A DNA stretch of 64,000 nt from Bacteroides sp. 224. GTDB lineage: Bacteria; Bacteroidota; Bacteroidia; Bacteroidales; Bacteroidaceae. The notes beneath the pieces were generated by a model, which saw only the letters and a list, made by a program, of their open reading frames with translations, was not told the DNA's origin and did no database searches. How positions within the stretch are numbered: position 1 is the stretch's first letter; each line of letters begins with the position of its first letter. Shown here piece by piece: positions 43,513-51,481 of the stretch. Made by a program: the position numbers and the translations under genes. The stretch spans positions 124,001 to 188,000 of the forward strand of contig NZ_QVMK01000001.1 in NCBI RefSeq assembly GCF_010500995.1, in the 5' to 3' direction.

Positions 43513-43932
43513 TTACCCCTTCGCCTTAAACGCCAGCGCATACATCCGCATCTGTTTCACCATCGACAGCAGTCCATTACTACGGGTGGGCGATAGATGC
43601 TCTTTCAATCCTATCTTATCAATAAAGTATAAGTCGGCATTCAGAATCTCATCGGGAGTGTGTCCTGAAAGCACTTTCATGAGCAGGGCGATGATGCCCT
43701 TTACGATCAGTGCATCGCTTTCTGCTTGGAATATTATCTTTCCGTCCACTAAGTTGGCTTGTAGCCATACGCGGCTTTGGCAGCCTTCAATTAGGTTTTG
43801 GTCTGTTTTATGCTGCTCGTCCAGAGGTTGCTGTTCGTTTCCTAAGTCGATGAGGAGTTGATAGCGATCCATCCAATCGTCGAAGTCGTTGAATTCGGCA
43901 ATGATCTCGTCTTGTATTTCGTTGATAGTCAT
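43513..43932 (-). CDS. SufE family protein
   Basis: 139 residues. The sulfur-acceptor cysteine is Cys51 in NLIEGCQSRVWLQA, followed by FQAESDALIVKGIIALLMKV and LSPTRSNGLLSMVKQM, all SufE landmarks. It takes persulfide sulfur from a SufS-type desulfurase for Fe-S cluster assembly. No suf genes are adjacent. It is separated from the M28 peptidase by 32 bases and may be co-transcribed with it. Confidence 0.95.
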   Translation of the reverse strand: MTINEIQDEIIAEFNDFDDWMDRYQLLIDLGNEQQPLDEQHKTDQNLIEGCQSRVWLQANLVDGKIIFQAESDALIVKGIIALLMKVLSGHTPDEILNADLYFIDKIGLKEHLSPTRSNGLLSMVKQMRMYALAFKAKG

Positions 43933-43964
43933 AATGCTAATTATATATAAGTAAGTATATTGGA

Positions 43965-45050
43965 TTATTTTTCATTATAAATAACCTCCATCACCGTCTG
44001 CCCCACCGCTTTCAGCGTATATTTATCTATATTCTCCATCGTATCATTTACGGTGTGCCAATGTTCGAAGAATCTGATTTCAGGGTCGTTCGGGCAAGGA
44101 ATAATGTCGATACTTGGAATTTTGGCAATCTCATTCACCGGCACATGATCATCGGTAACATACCCACCTCTTTCATTAAGGAAGAATTGATTGTATCCCA
44201 GTTCTTTAGCCTTGTTCCATACCTTTTGGTTGATGTGGCTGGCATATCTTTCGGAAACTGACTCTTTACGGAACATGGCTCCTTTTCCTCCTACCATATC
44301 CAGCAAGATGCCGAAGGAGGCTTTGTACCCCTCTACATGAGGATTTTTAGCCCAGTATTGCGAGCCCAGACACCAGAACTCGTCTTTCTTTACTCCCTTG
44401 TAGAAGGAGGGTGCGCCGTAGTCTTCGGCATCGAAGAAAATAATGTCGACCCCTACCGCAGGGGCTTGTTTGTTGATGTGACGGGCTATCTCTAATAATA
44501 CACCCACGCCGCTTGCCCCATCGTTTACACCAAGTATGGGTTTGTGGTGGTTCTTTTCGTTTGGGTCGTAATCGGCCCAGGGGCGAGAATCCCAGTGTGC
44601 AAAGAGCAAAACACGTTTCTTGCTTTCCGGGTTGTAAGAGCCTATAATGTTTCTGGCTTTTAGTACAGTGCCATCGAAAGCCGTTAAATCGGCATACTGG
44701 TTGGCGACGGTGGCTCCGTGTTCTGCCAGTTTGTTGGCAAGATATTCTCCACAAGCTACATGCTCCGGGGTGTTGGGAACGCGTGGACCAAAATCGGCTT
44801 GCTTTTCGATATACAGGTAAGCACTGTCGGGGTTGAAGGTTGGCACTGTTGCTATTTTTTCTTCCGCATTTACTTGTTTGCTATTGTTCGTTTTGCATGA
44901 GAATGCCGAGAATAACAGTCCTACAGCAAGTAAAAGCGTATTTATTTTATAAGTAAATTGAACACAGAGGCACAGAGGCGCAGAGAATTTATGAAAACTC
45001 TGTGTCTTTGCGTCTCTGTGTTTAATCTTATGTAAGTCTGTTCTATTCAT
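43965..45050 (-). CDS. M28-family metallopeptidase lipoprotein (glutaminyl cyclase-like)
   Basis: 361 residues. A lipoprotein signal appears at about 32-51 (KINTLLLAVGLLFSAFSC), preceded by an odd 30-residue leader encoded by an inserted inverted repeat. The peptidase core has LLFAHWDSRPWADYDPN (zinc His and Asp), LGVNDGASGVGVLLEIA (Asp) and FFDAEDYGAPSFYKG (Glu/Asp), then HWHTVNDTMENID (last His). The bulky insertion and motifs also fit plant/bacterial-type glutaminyl cyclases of the M28 fold. It acts in the periplasm. Its start overlaps the LD-carboxypeptidase stop by eight bases. Confidence 0.88.
   Translation of the reverse strand: MNRTDLHKIKHRDAKTQSFHKFSAPLCLCVQFTYKINTLLLAVGLLFSAFSCKTNNSKQVNAEEKIATVPTFNPDSAYLYIEKQADFGPRVPNTPEHVACGEYLANKLAEHGATVANQYADLTAFDGTVLKARNIIGSYNPESKKRVLLFAHWDSRPWADYDPNEKNHHKPILGVNDGASGVGVLLEIARHINKQAPAVGVDIIFFDAEDYGAPSFYKGVKKDEFWCLGSQYWAKNPHVEGYKASFGILLDMVGGKGAMFRKESVSERYASHINQKVWNKAKELGYNQFFLNERGGYVTDDHVPVNEIAKIPSIDIIPCPNDPEIRFFEHWHTVNDTMENIDKYTLKAVGQTVMEVIYNEK
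44961..45022. repeat. Inverted repeat inside the M28 peptidase N-terminal coding region
   Basis: The arm AACACAGAGGCACAGAGGCG at 44961 pairs, with a few mismatches, with the arm ending CTCTGTGTT at 45022. It belongs to the CACAGAG type of scattered palindromic element and is translated as part of the pre-signal leader. Confidence 0.75.
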
Positions 45051-45987
45051 TAGAAATTACTGTTTGGGTTTTGTGTTTCAAAATTACGCATTTATTAATA
45101 GATAACTCCACTTCCGCACCACAAATTAGCGGTAAATTATGGGTGACGTGACCCACCGGGAAATCGAAGCAGATGGGGAAGCTGTACTCCTTTACCAATT
45201 CGTGTAAAGACTTGTAGAGGTCTTTGCTAAGTAGGCTTTTCTCTTCTTCGTATTCGGTAAACTGCCCGATGATGAGCCCGGACAGCTTTTCGAGTACACC
45301 GCTTAGCTTTAAATTATACATCATCCGTTCGATGGCGTGAGGACGCTCTCCGATGTCTTCCAGAAAAAGGATGGTTCCTTCCGGGGGAATGTCGTAAGGA
45401 GTGGCACGCAGACCGTGAAGCACTGCCAGGTTTCCTCCGCGGAGTATTCCGGTGGCTGTTCCTTTTTTATTTAGTTTATGAGAAGGGCAGGTGTATTCCG
45501 GAATATTGCCGAATAAAATATCCTTCAGATAGTTGGAACAGAGGTCGTCGGAGGGCTCCATCACCAAATGCCTGCCCATAGGAGCATGGAGCGAGGCGAA
45601 GCCGTTTGCCTGAAACAAACTGTGCAGGGCAGAGATGTCGCTGAACCCGATAAGCCATTTGGGGTGTTGGCGGAAAAGAGTAAAGTCGAGCTTATCCATA
45701 AAATGTACCACCCCGTATCCACCGCGACTACAGAAGATGGCTTTGGCCTCTGCATCGTTCATGGCAGCCTGAAAATCGTTCTGCCGTTGGCGTATAGTAC
45801 CCGCGTAACTTCCCGAAGCTGCATCTGCGTTTTTGGCAATAACAGGCTGTAGCCCCCAAGAAGCAAGTCGCTCTTTGGTGGCTTTCAGTAGTTTCTTATC
45901 AATCTTTCCGGAGGGAGAGAGGATAACGATTCTGTCGCCCTCCCGAAGATAAGGCGGGAACGCAGGCGGGTGGTTTAGGTTGCTCAT
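45043..45987 (-). CDS. LD-carboxypeptidase (S66 family)
   Basis: 314 residues. It trims the terminal D-alanine from tetrapeptides in peptidoglycan recycling. The Ser-Glu-His layout is visible: nucleophile in WLIGFSDISALHSLF, FLEDIGERPHAIERMMYNL with the Glu, and FPVGHVTHNLPLICGAEVEL with the His. There is no signal peptide, as expected for the cytoplasmic recycling enzyme. It lies between the S24 repressor (3 bases away) and the M28 peptidase (8-base overlap), forming a minus-strand operon. Confidence 0.93.
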   Translation of the reverse strand: MSNLNHPPAFPPYLREGDRIVILSPSGKIDKKLLKATKERLASWGLQPVIAKNADAASGSYAGTIRQRQNDFQAAMNDAEAKAIFCSRGGYGVVHFMDKLDFTLFRQHPKWLIGFSDISALHSLFQANGFASLHAPMGRHLVMEPSDDLCSNYLKDILFGNIPEYTCPSHKLNKKGTATGILRGGNLAVLHGLRATPYDIPPEGTILFLEDIGERPHAIERMMYNLKLSGVLEKLSGLIIGQFTEYEEEKSLLSKDLYKSLHELVKEYSFPICFDFPVGHVTHNLPLICGAEVELSINKCVILKHKTQTVISNE

Positions 45988-45990
45988 TGG

Positions 45991-46785
45991 TTAACTTCTT
46001 CTTACTCCTTGATCTCTCAGTTCGTTGATTTGTTCTTGCAGTTCTTCGTACTTTATTTCCAAATCTTCCACCTTCTTGTAATAAGTTTCGTGTATATTCG
46101 GCATTTTGGCGGTGAAGTACCACTCTACCTGCAAGATGCAATGCAGTTCATCTTCGTACACATTGAAGTTGGGGTAGGCTGCTTTGTCCGGATTGTCGGA
46201 CATACATACTACGAAACCCTTTTGCCGCAATCGGTTTTTAATTCGTTTTACGTACGTACACCCCTCTTTGGTACTGATAACGTATACATAATTCTCCATC
46301 ATATCGCCCCATTCGGCAGTTTCCAGTTGGCGTGCCACTACATAACCGGAGTCTAACATGGTGGGCGACATACTTTCGCCTTTTATACGAATGCAATAAT
46401 ACTGGTTGCGTTTGTTTATCATCTGCAAAGGCATGGCGATGCGATCTACCTCTTCCAGATACGTAGGGTTTTCGTATCCCACTACACCGGCTGCCGCGCT
46501 GATGTCTACAATAGGAACCGAAACCAGGTGCTCGGTGTTTGCTTCCGTGGCTCGTTCTTCTTCCATCATAGGCCCCTCTCCGGTGAGTAGCCAGGTGGCA
46601 CTTACGCCGAGTGATCTTACGATTCTTTCCAATACATCTTGCTTGGGCATAACCCCTTTATTGATGTATCCTCTGATGTTTCCTTCACTACTATCAATTA
46701 GCGAAGCAAAAGTAGTGTTTCTTCCTCTTCCGAAACTTCTTACTAATAAGGCGATGCGTTCGTTAATGTTTTCGGTATTCTCCAT
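45991..46785 (-). CDS. LexA/CI-like repressor with S24 peptidase domain
   Basis: 264 residues. The N-terminal XRE-type HTH (ERIALLVRSFGRGRNTTFAS, then GNIRGYINKGVMPKQDVLER) is followed by an S24 domain with catalytic Ser in IKGESMSPTMLDSGYVV and Lys in EGCTYVKRIKNRL. A C-terminal coiled coil (residues about 225-262) is extra. Such proteins repress phage or element genes and self-cleave after DNA damage. It diverges from the DUF4373/helicase module, which it probably controls. Its -7 element is at 46883. Confidence 0.92.
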   Translation of the reverse strand: MENTENINERIALLVRSFGRGRNTTFASLIDSSEGNIRGYINKGVMPKQDVLERIVRSLGVSATWLLTGEGPMMEEERATEANTEHLVSVPIVDISAAAGVVGYENPTYLEEVDRIAMPLQMINKRNQYYCIRIKGESMSPTMLDSGYVVARQLETAEWGDMMENYVYVISTKEGCTYVKRIKNRLRQKGFVVCMSDNPDKAAYPNFNVYEDELHCILQVEWYFTAKMPNIHETYYKKVEDLEIKYEELQEQINELRDQGVRRS

Positions 46786-46807
46786 GTTTATCGTTTTTAG
46801 CTGCGAA

Positions 46808-46890
46808 ATTTTTTCGATAAAAGCTTGCGTATTTCGAAAATAGTATCGACATTTGTTCCGAGCAATTATCGAAGATTTTCGTCAAAGATA
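46808..46890. promoter_or_regulatory. Divergent control region with TATCTTTG promoter and TTCGATAA half-sites
   Basis: The minus-strand promoter TATCTTTG (CAAAGATA at 46883-46890) serves the repressor. TTCGATAA at 46811 and its complement TTATCGAA at 46866 lie 55 bases apart, and a related ATCGA site lies between them. These may be the repressor's own operators. No plus-strand -7 element is obvious for the DUF4373 gene. Confidence 0.4.
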
Positions 46891-46976
46891 CGAATAATTT
46901 TATGAATCATTGCGAATAATCAAATAAAAAATAAAATTAATCGGTTTTAAAGTCGATTTTAAAAGAAGAAACAAAC

Positions 46977-47843
46977 ATGAAAGAAAATTTTTATTTCCCA
47001 TTGGAAACAAACATCGTGAAAGATGAACGAGTAGCAACTATCATCGAAAAGTATGGTGCCAAAGGTATGGGTAGTTACATTATGCTACTCATAGAGCTGT
47101 CGAACCATGCCAACAACCGTTGTAAACTGAGTAATATCCGCTCAATAATACGTGCCTATAAATTGAATCGCAATTTGATTGAAGATTTAATTCAAAATCA
47201 CGCGCTCTTCGAATTAATAAATAATGAAGAAGATGGCGAGGTGTATCTCTCTTCTCCTTATCTGAACAGACTTCTGAAAAGGCTAAACGAGAAAAAGAAT
47301 CAATGTGCTGCTGCCGGGAAAAAAGGTGCGAAAACACGGTGGAAGAAAAATGGCGAACGTTATAACGACCCTATAACAATATATAATACTGATGATGTAG
47401 TAATACTAAATGCCGAAGAAAGAAAAAGAATAAAATCCTGGAAAGAATACTTAGCCGAGGCACTTAATGACAGAACTTGGGTAGAATGTCAGGCCATGCA
47501 TTCGGGATTGGGAGATCGTTTTCTGAAGTATGAAAAGGATATTGTAAACTTCTTCATCAACCATGTAATAACTCACGGCAAAGACAGTGTGCTGCTTTCA
47601 TTGCAGGATGTAAAATACTACTTCGCCAACTTTATTCGTCAAGGCACCATCACCAACAATCGTGTTGCCACCCAACTCGATACCCTGGAGCAAAAGCAGA
47701 AGAAAGACAACCCTTATCGCTTCGAAACCGTCGACCCACTTACAGGCGAGCGCTCTTACTACGGAAACATCATTCCCCAAGATGCACCACCACGACCCAA
47801 CGAAAGAGCCGTTTGGAACGTGTGCGAATGCTACTGGGAGTAG
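46977..47843 (+). CDS. DUF4373-containing replication-module protein
   Basis: 288 residues. The N-terminal 110 residues (FYFPLETNIVKDERVATIIE, then KYGAKGMGSYIMLLIELSNH) match DUF4373/Lin1244-type winged-helix domains found at the front of phage-like replication modules. The C-terminal half is helical with DRFLKYEKDIVNFFINHVIT. It is probably a DNA-binding initiator or helicase-loader-like protein for the Toprim/helicase gene next to it. Confidence 0.8.
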   Translation: MKENFYFPLETNIVKDERVATIIEKYGAKGMGSYIMLLIELSNHANNRCKLSNIRSIIRAYKLNRNLIEDLIQNHALFELINNEEDGEVYLSSPYLNRLLKRLNEKKNQCAAAGKKGAKTRWKKNGERYNDPITIYNTDDVVILNAEERKRIKSWKEYLAEALNDRTWVECQAMHSGLGDRFLKYEKDIVNFFINHVITHGKDSVLLSLQDVKYYFANFIRQGTITNNRVATQLDTLEQKQKKDNPYRFETVDPLTGERSYYGNIIPQDAPPRPNERAVWNVCECYWE

Positions 47844-47849
47844 TAACCA

Positions 47850-47941
47850 ATGCTACCGGCGGTTGAGGCAAATGCTGCTTGCTTGCTTTCTTTACCCCAA
47901 AAATCACAATTCACAATTCAAAATTCATCATTCAAAATTAG
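47850..47941. repeat. Degenerate 22-bp repeat and ATTCAAAATT repeat
   Basis: TGCTACCGGCG at 47850 and TGCTGCTTGC at 47872 keep the 22-bp spacing and resemble the array at 626. From 47907 follows ACAATTCACAATTC/AAAATTCATC-type sequence, another common Bacteroides intergenic repeat. It fills the gap before the helicase start. Confidence 0.5.
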
Positions 47942-47945
47942 TTTC

Positions 47946-49724
47946 ATGATTAACTTTGCTAAATTCAACATCGACACCTGCGGACGCACCAGCGGTCGCC
48001 TGAAAACCTTCTGTCCCCAATGTCGCGACAGCAGGAAAAATAAACGTGATAAATCTCTAAGTGTTAACATCGACACCGGGCTGGCCTATTGCCACTATTG
48101 CAATTGGAGGGTGGTGGCAGCCTCTCCCCAGCCCTCTCCCAAGGAGAGGGGGTTGAACCCTGCGGCATCGTTTTCCTCCCTCTCTTTGGGAGAGGGGCGG
48201 GGAGAGGCTGCCGTATTGCGCGACGACCATGTGCAGTGGTTCCTTCGCGAGCGTCGCATTCCTACCAGCGTGCTTATTGAGGCAGGCATCACCTCTTCCG
48301 AGCAGTTTATGCCCCAAACCGGAAAGAAAGAATCCTGCATCTGCTTTAACTATTACGAAGGCCACCGGTTGGTGAACACCAAATACCGCGATCTGGCCAA
48401 GAACTTTAAAATGACCGCCGGTGCCGAACTAATTCCCTATAACCTGAACGGCATTCTCGGCACCAAGCAATGCATCATTACCGAAGGAGAGATGGATGCA
48501 CTCTCGTTTATGGCCATCGGCAGGCGAGATGTTATCTCCGTGCCCAGTGGCGCCAACTGCAACCTGTCGTGGCTCGATAGGTTTATGAAGACTCATTTCG
48601 ACGACAAAGAAGTGATTTACATCTGTGTAGATACCGACAAGAAAGGACTTCAGCTTCGCGATGAACTGCTTCGGCGGCTGGGAGCCGAACGCTGTCGGGT
48701 GGTAGACCTCTCGCCTGCCAAAGATGCCAACGAGATATTGCAGCAGGAACATGGAGCCGAAGCCCTGAAAGCCGCCCTCGACAATGCACCACAAGCCCCG
48801 TTGGATGGCGTTTTCACGGTGTCCGACCTAAGCGACGAGATGCGTGTACTCTTCGAAAACGGACTGGGGCATGGTGCCGATACGGGATTGAAAAACCTCG
48901 ATGCCTGTTGCACCTTCGAGCTGGGCAGGTTGTGCGTGGTGAGTGGTATTCCCGGTTGCGGAAAATCGGAGTTTGTAGACGAGTTGGTACTTCGTCTCAA
49001 CCTGCGCCATCATTGGAAGGCAGCCTACTTTAGTCCCGAAAACATGCCCCTGGTATATCACTTCAATAAACTGGCCGAGAAGGTAAGTGGGCGAACCTTT
49101 CGTAAGGGTCACGTACCCGAGCCGCTTTATGAGGCTACCCTGAATTATCTGGCAGAAAACATCACCTCCATCATGCCCGAAGATAATTATACGGTAGATA
49201 ACATCCTGACAAAAGCCCGCGAACTGGTGCACCGCCGCGGAATACGCATCCTGGTTATCGACCCCTACAACCGCCTCGAACACCAGATGGAACGTGGCGA
49301 CAGCGAAACGCAGTATATCAGCGCTTTTCTGGATAAGCTCACCAACTTTGCCCAGCGAAACCATTGCTTAGTAATTCTCGTTGCCCACCCCCGCAAAATG
49401 AACCGCGAACCGGGCACCCGCAAAAAGGCGACACCCGATTTGTACGACGTTAACGGCTCTGCCAACTTCTTCAATAAATGCGACTTCGGCCTCATTATAG
49501 AACGCGATTACGAACGCATGCTCACCGAAGTACACGTAGAGAAAGTAAAGTTTAAGCACCTCGGTGCCAAAGCCGAAGTGTACTTCCGCTACAATGCCTT
49601 TAACGGCAGATACGTGGAGTGCACGATAGATGAAAAGGACAACCAGATTACGACGGAACCTTTTGATAATACATGTTGGCTGAAAGACTTAGTAGAAACA
49701 ATGGAAACCGGATTATTATTTTAG
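47946..49724 (+). CDS. Toprim-domain primase/DnaB-like helicase
   Basis: 592 residues from the ATG at 47946; an earlier in-frame ATG at 47850 lies in repeats and would add 32 unrelated residues. A zinc finger (Cys23, 26, 49, 52), a Toprim domain (CIITEGEMDALSFMAI, then VIYICVDTDKKGLQLRDELL) and a RecA-type helicase domain (VVSGIPGCGKSEFVDEL near 330, LVIDPYNRLEHQ as Walker B, VILVAHPRKM) follow in order, like a T7 gp4-type primase-helicase. Residues about 58-90 (SPQPSPKERG ... LGEGRGEAA) are encoded by an inserted palindrome. It is the replication enzyme of a phage-like module. Confidence 0.9.
   Translation: MINFAKFNIDTCGRTSGRLKTFCPQCRDSRKNKRDKSLSVNIDTGLAYCHYCNWRVVAASPQPSPKERGLNPAASFSSLSLGEGRGEAAVLRDDHVQWFLRERRIPTSVLIEAGITSSEQFMPQTGKKESCICFNYYEGHRLVNTKYRDLAKNFKMTAGAELIPYNLNGILGTKQCIITEGEMDALSFMAIGRRDVISVPSGANCNLSWLDRFMKTHFDDKEVIYICVDTDKKGLQLRDELLRRLGAERCRVVDLSPAKDANEILQQEHGAEALKAALDNAPQAPLDGVFTVSDLSDEMRVLFENGLGHGADTGLKNLDACCTFELGRLCVVSGIPGCGKSEFVDELVLRLNLRHHWKAAYFSPENMPLVYHFNKLAEKVSGRTFRKGHVPEPLYEATLNYLAENITSIMPEDNYTVDNILTKARELVHRRGIRILVIDPYNRLEHQMERGDSETQYISAFLDKLTNFAQRNHCLVILVAHPRKMNREPGTRKKATPDLYDVNGSANFFNKCDFGLIIERDYERMLTEVHVEKVKFKHLGAKAEVYFRYNAFNGRYVECTIDEKDNQITTEPFDNTCWLKDLVETMETGLLF
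48118..48212. repeat. Palindromic element inserted in coding sequence
   Basis: GCCTCTCCCCAGCCCTCTCC at 48120 is complementary to the segment ending GGGGCGGGGAGAGGC at about 48212, with further CTCTCCC/GGGAGAG pairing inside. It keeps the reading frame open and encodes a low-complexity SPxPSPKERG peptide known from insertions in many bacterial proteins. Confidence 0.8.
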
Positions 49725-49832
49725 ACGCGGATTATACGGATTGCACGGATTTTAAAATATGGATATAGTATTGAACAGAGTTATTTTATCCGTGTATTCC
49801 AATCTGTGCAATCTGCGTCATCCGTGTCTAAA
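49721..49832. repeat. Large inverted-repeat element over the helicase stop codon
   Basis: TTAGACGCGGATTATACGGA pairs with the right arm ending GCGTCATCCGTGTCTAA. The helicase TAG stop is inside the left arm. Same family as 21153-21258. Confidence 0.85.
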
Positions 49833-49863
49833 CTTCCTGTAAAACACTTAAAACTTAAAACTA

Positions 49864-50100
49864 ATGAAAGAAGAAATAATCCCTTCTGGATTCACCCTCC
49901 GGAGTTATACCAAAGCAGAATTGGCTTTATTATATTCACCACACAATGCGCCAAGAACGGCTATACGGAAGTTCAATAGTTGGCTTCGTCACTCGCCTCG
50001 GTTGTGGGAACCTTTGCGAGAATCGGGCGTAAGCATTGCCACGCGAGAGTACAACCCAATGCAAGTGCAAATGATTGTTAATTATCTGGGAGCTCCCTGA
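49864..50100 (+). CDS. DUF4248 family protein
   Basis: 78 residues. The pattern LRSYTKAELALLYSPHNAPR, then AIRKFNSWLRHSP and NPMQVQMIVNYLGAP is the DUF4248 signature: a short helical domain that looks like a DNA-binding helix-turn-helix. Its function is not known. It is a regular member of this Bacteroides replication/HU module, between the helicase and the HU-like gene. Confidence 0.85.
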   Translation: MKEEIIPSGFTLRSYTKAELALLYSPHNAPRTAIRKFNSWLRHSPRLWEPLRESGVSIATREYNPMQVQMIVNYLGAP

Positions 50101-50130
50101 TTTCTTACCGTTTCTTACCATTTCTTACCA
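50101..50130. repeat. Three 10-bp direct repeats upstream of the HU-like promoter
   Basis: TTTCTTACCG, TTTCTTACCA and TTTCTTACCA follow one another exactly. They end 19 bases before the -7 element at 50150, so they cover the -33 region and the face above it. Confidence 0.85.
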
Positions 50131-50149
50131 CAGCCGTTTTTCGGTGCCG

Positions 50150-50157
50150 TACCTTTG
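50150..50157 (+). promoter_or_regulatory. Promoter of the second HU-like gene
   Basis: TACCTTTG matches the -7 element. A leader of about 185 nucleotides follows, with a CCGAGA/TCTCGG hairpin (50164-50192) and a large inverted repeat (50209-50305). Confidence 0.6.
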
Positions 50158-50208
50158 CATTGTACCGAGAGAGAAAGAGCTCGCTGTCTCGGTCGAGAGA
50201 GAGAAAAA

Positions 50209-50305
50209 TGAACCGCAGATTTACGCGGATTTACACAGATTTAAAATTTACGATGCCGCAGGAAAATAGAATAATCAGCGTTAATCTGTGTGAATCTGTG
50301 GTTCA
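50209..50305. repeat. Inverted repeat in the HU-like leader
   Basis: TGAACCGCAGATTTACGCGG pairs with the right arm ending TGTGAATCTGTGGTTCA, total 97 bases. It is a CAGATT-type palindromic element. Confidence 0.8.
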
Positions 50306-50345
50306 ATAAACAATTTTTAATCACAATTAAAACACAAAAGTAATT

Positions 50346-50867
50346 ATGTCAATTTTAGTAACGCGCTATCAGCGCAATCAAAAGTTAGGAGATGCAGGTT
50401 CTCCATTATTGTACTACCTGAAGCGAACTCCCGGTAACCAACGCGTATATAACGAGGAAGATGTAGCTCAGGAGATCGAAGTAACCGGTGCCATGAGTGC
50501 CGAAGATGTAACCCACACCTTTAAGGCCTTCAAGCGCGTTCTTCGCAGAATTCTTGGTCAGGGCGACAAAGTAAAAATCAACGGACTGGGTACATTCTAC
50601 ACCACCTTCTCGTGCACAGGCTCGGAAGAGGAAAAGGATTGTACAGTCAGAAACATCCAACGAGTACACGTCCGCTTTGCAGTAGACAACTCTCTACGTT
50701 TGGTAAACGAGAGTAATGCGACGACGCGTGGTGGGGATAATAATGTGGAGTTCAGCCTCTCCCCAGCCCTCTCCAAAGGAGAGGGGGAAGGACCGTCGGG
50801 TGGAAATAAGCCGGGTGGTAATGAGAATCCGGGCGGGGGAGATGAGTTTATCGATCCGTCGGCGTAA
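50346..50867 (+). CDS. HU-family DNA-binding protein with repeat-derived tail
   Basis: 173 residues. Residues 1-125 form the HU/IHF-like domain typical of this subfamily (ILVTRYQRNQKLGDAGSPLL, then DVTHTFKAFKRVLRRILGQG and VKINGLGTFYTTFS). The tail from about 137 (FSLSPALSKGEGEGPSGGNK) is low-complexity and starts with an inserted CCCTCTCC/GGAGAGGG palindrome (50759-50789). It probably shapes DNA of the module. It is a paralogue of the protein at 20360. Confidence 0.88.
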   Translation: MSILVTRYQRNQKLGDAGSPLLYYLKRTPGNQRVYNEEDVAQEIEVTGAMSAEDVTHTFKAFKRVLRRILGQGDKVKINGLGTFYTTFSCTGSEEEKDCTVRNIQRVHVRFAVDNSLRLVNESNATTRGGDNNVEFSLSPALSKGEGEGPSGGNKPGGNENPGGGDEFIDPSA

Positions 50868-50894
50868 GGGGTAGAGAGTGATTGAGTAGGAGTT

Positions 50895-50994
50895 TTCACC
50901 ACAGATTAACACAGATTTCCACAGATTAATGATGAAGATTTTGCTGCAGAAAAATAATAAATAATCTGTGCTAATCTGCAAAATCTGTGGTGAA
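50895..50994. repeat. Inverted repeat downstream of the HU-like gene
   Basis: TTCACCACAGATTAACACAG pairs with the right arm ending AAAATCTGTGGTGAA, total 100 bases; a third CAGATT-type element within 1.3 kb. Confidence 0.8.
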
Positions 50995-51033
50995 CTCTTT
51001 GAGTATTTAACTAAAACAAAACACAATACAGTT

Positions 51034-51135
51034 ATGAAAATGAATAGTAAAACATGGGATGTGATTCTGAAGGCGATTATCGCAGTGGCAAGTGCAGTGC
51101 TTGGGGCGCTGGGGGTGCAGGCGATGAATATGTAA
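51034..51135 (+). CDS. Smalltalk family peptide
   Basis: A 33-residue membrane peptide: KMNSKTWDVILKAIIAVASA continuing into a glycine-rich hydrophobic helix and ending VQAMNM. Short N-terminal charged part, then one transmembrane helix. It matches the smalltalk protein family that follows HU-like genes in Bacteroides modules and usually precedes an N-acetylmuramoyl-alanine amidase. No amidase is present here; the next sequence is an RHS fragment. Function unknown. Confidence 0.8.
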   Translation: MKMNSKTWDVILKAIIAVASAVLGALGVQAMNM

Positions 51136-51167
51136 GGGGGGAGTAAACCCAAATTAAGAAAAAGGAG

Positions 51168-51475
51168 TTGCATGGGCTATGTCCCCTGCACTCCACTGTC
51201 GATGGTTTGATGGATAATTTGATACTCGAATACAACGGTAATCAGCTCCGTAAAGTAACAGATTCGGGAGCTGTTCCCACCCATGCAGGAACCTTCAACT
51301 TCGTAAACCGTACCAACGATGGACGCACAGATGAATACTTATATGATGAAAACGGTAACCTGATACAAGATTTTAACAAAAAGATTGCCGATATTCAATA
51401 TACTCCCTTAAATTTGCCTCAACACATAATCTTCAAAATCCATAAACAGATTGATTATCTGTATCAGTCGGAACA
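51168..51475 (+). pseudogene. RHS-repeat protein fragment
   Basis: The frame from 51168 reads VDGLMDNLILEYNGNQLRKV, then AGTFNFVNRTNDG, EYLYDENGNLIQDFNKKIAD and IQYTPLNLPQHIIF. These are several YD/RHS repeats of the kind in RHS toxin shells of Bacteroides. It has no proper start or C-terminus: the end runs straight into the 22-bp array at 51482. It is a leftover piece of a larger RHS gene. Confidence 0.75.
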
Positions 51476-51481
51476 AGGTTT

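Noticed and set aside
47850..47945. Earlier ATG as start of the Toprim-helicase
   Set aside because: The 32 extra residues come from two intergenic repeat types; the zinc-finger protein starts naturally at 47946.
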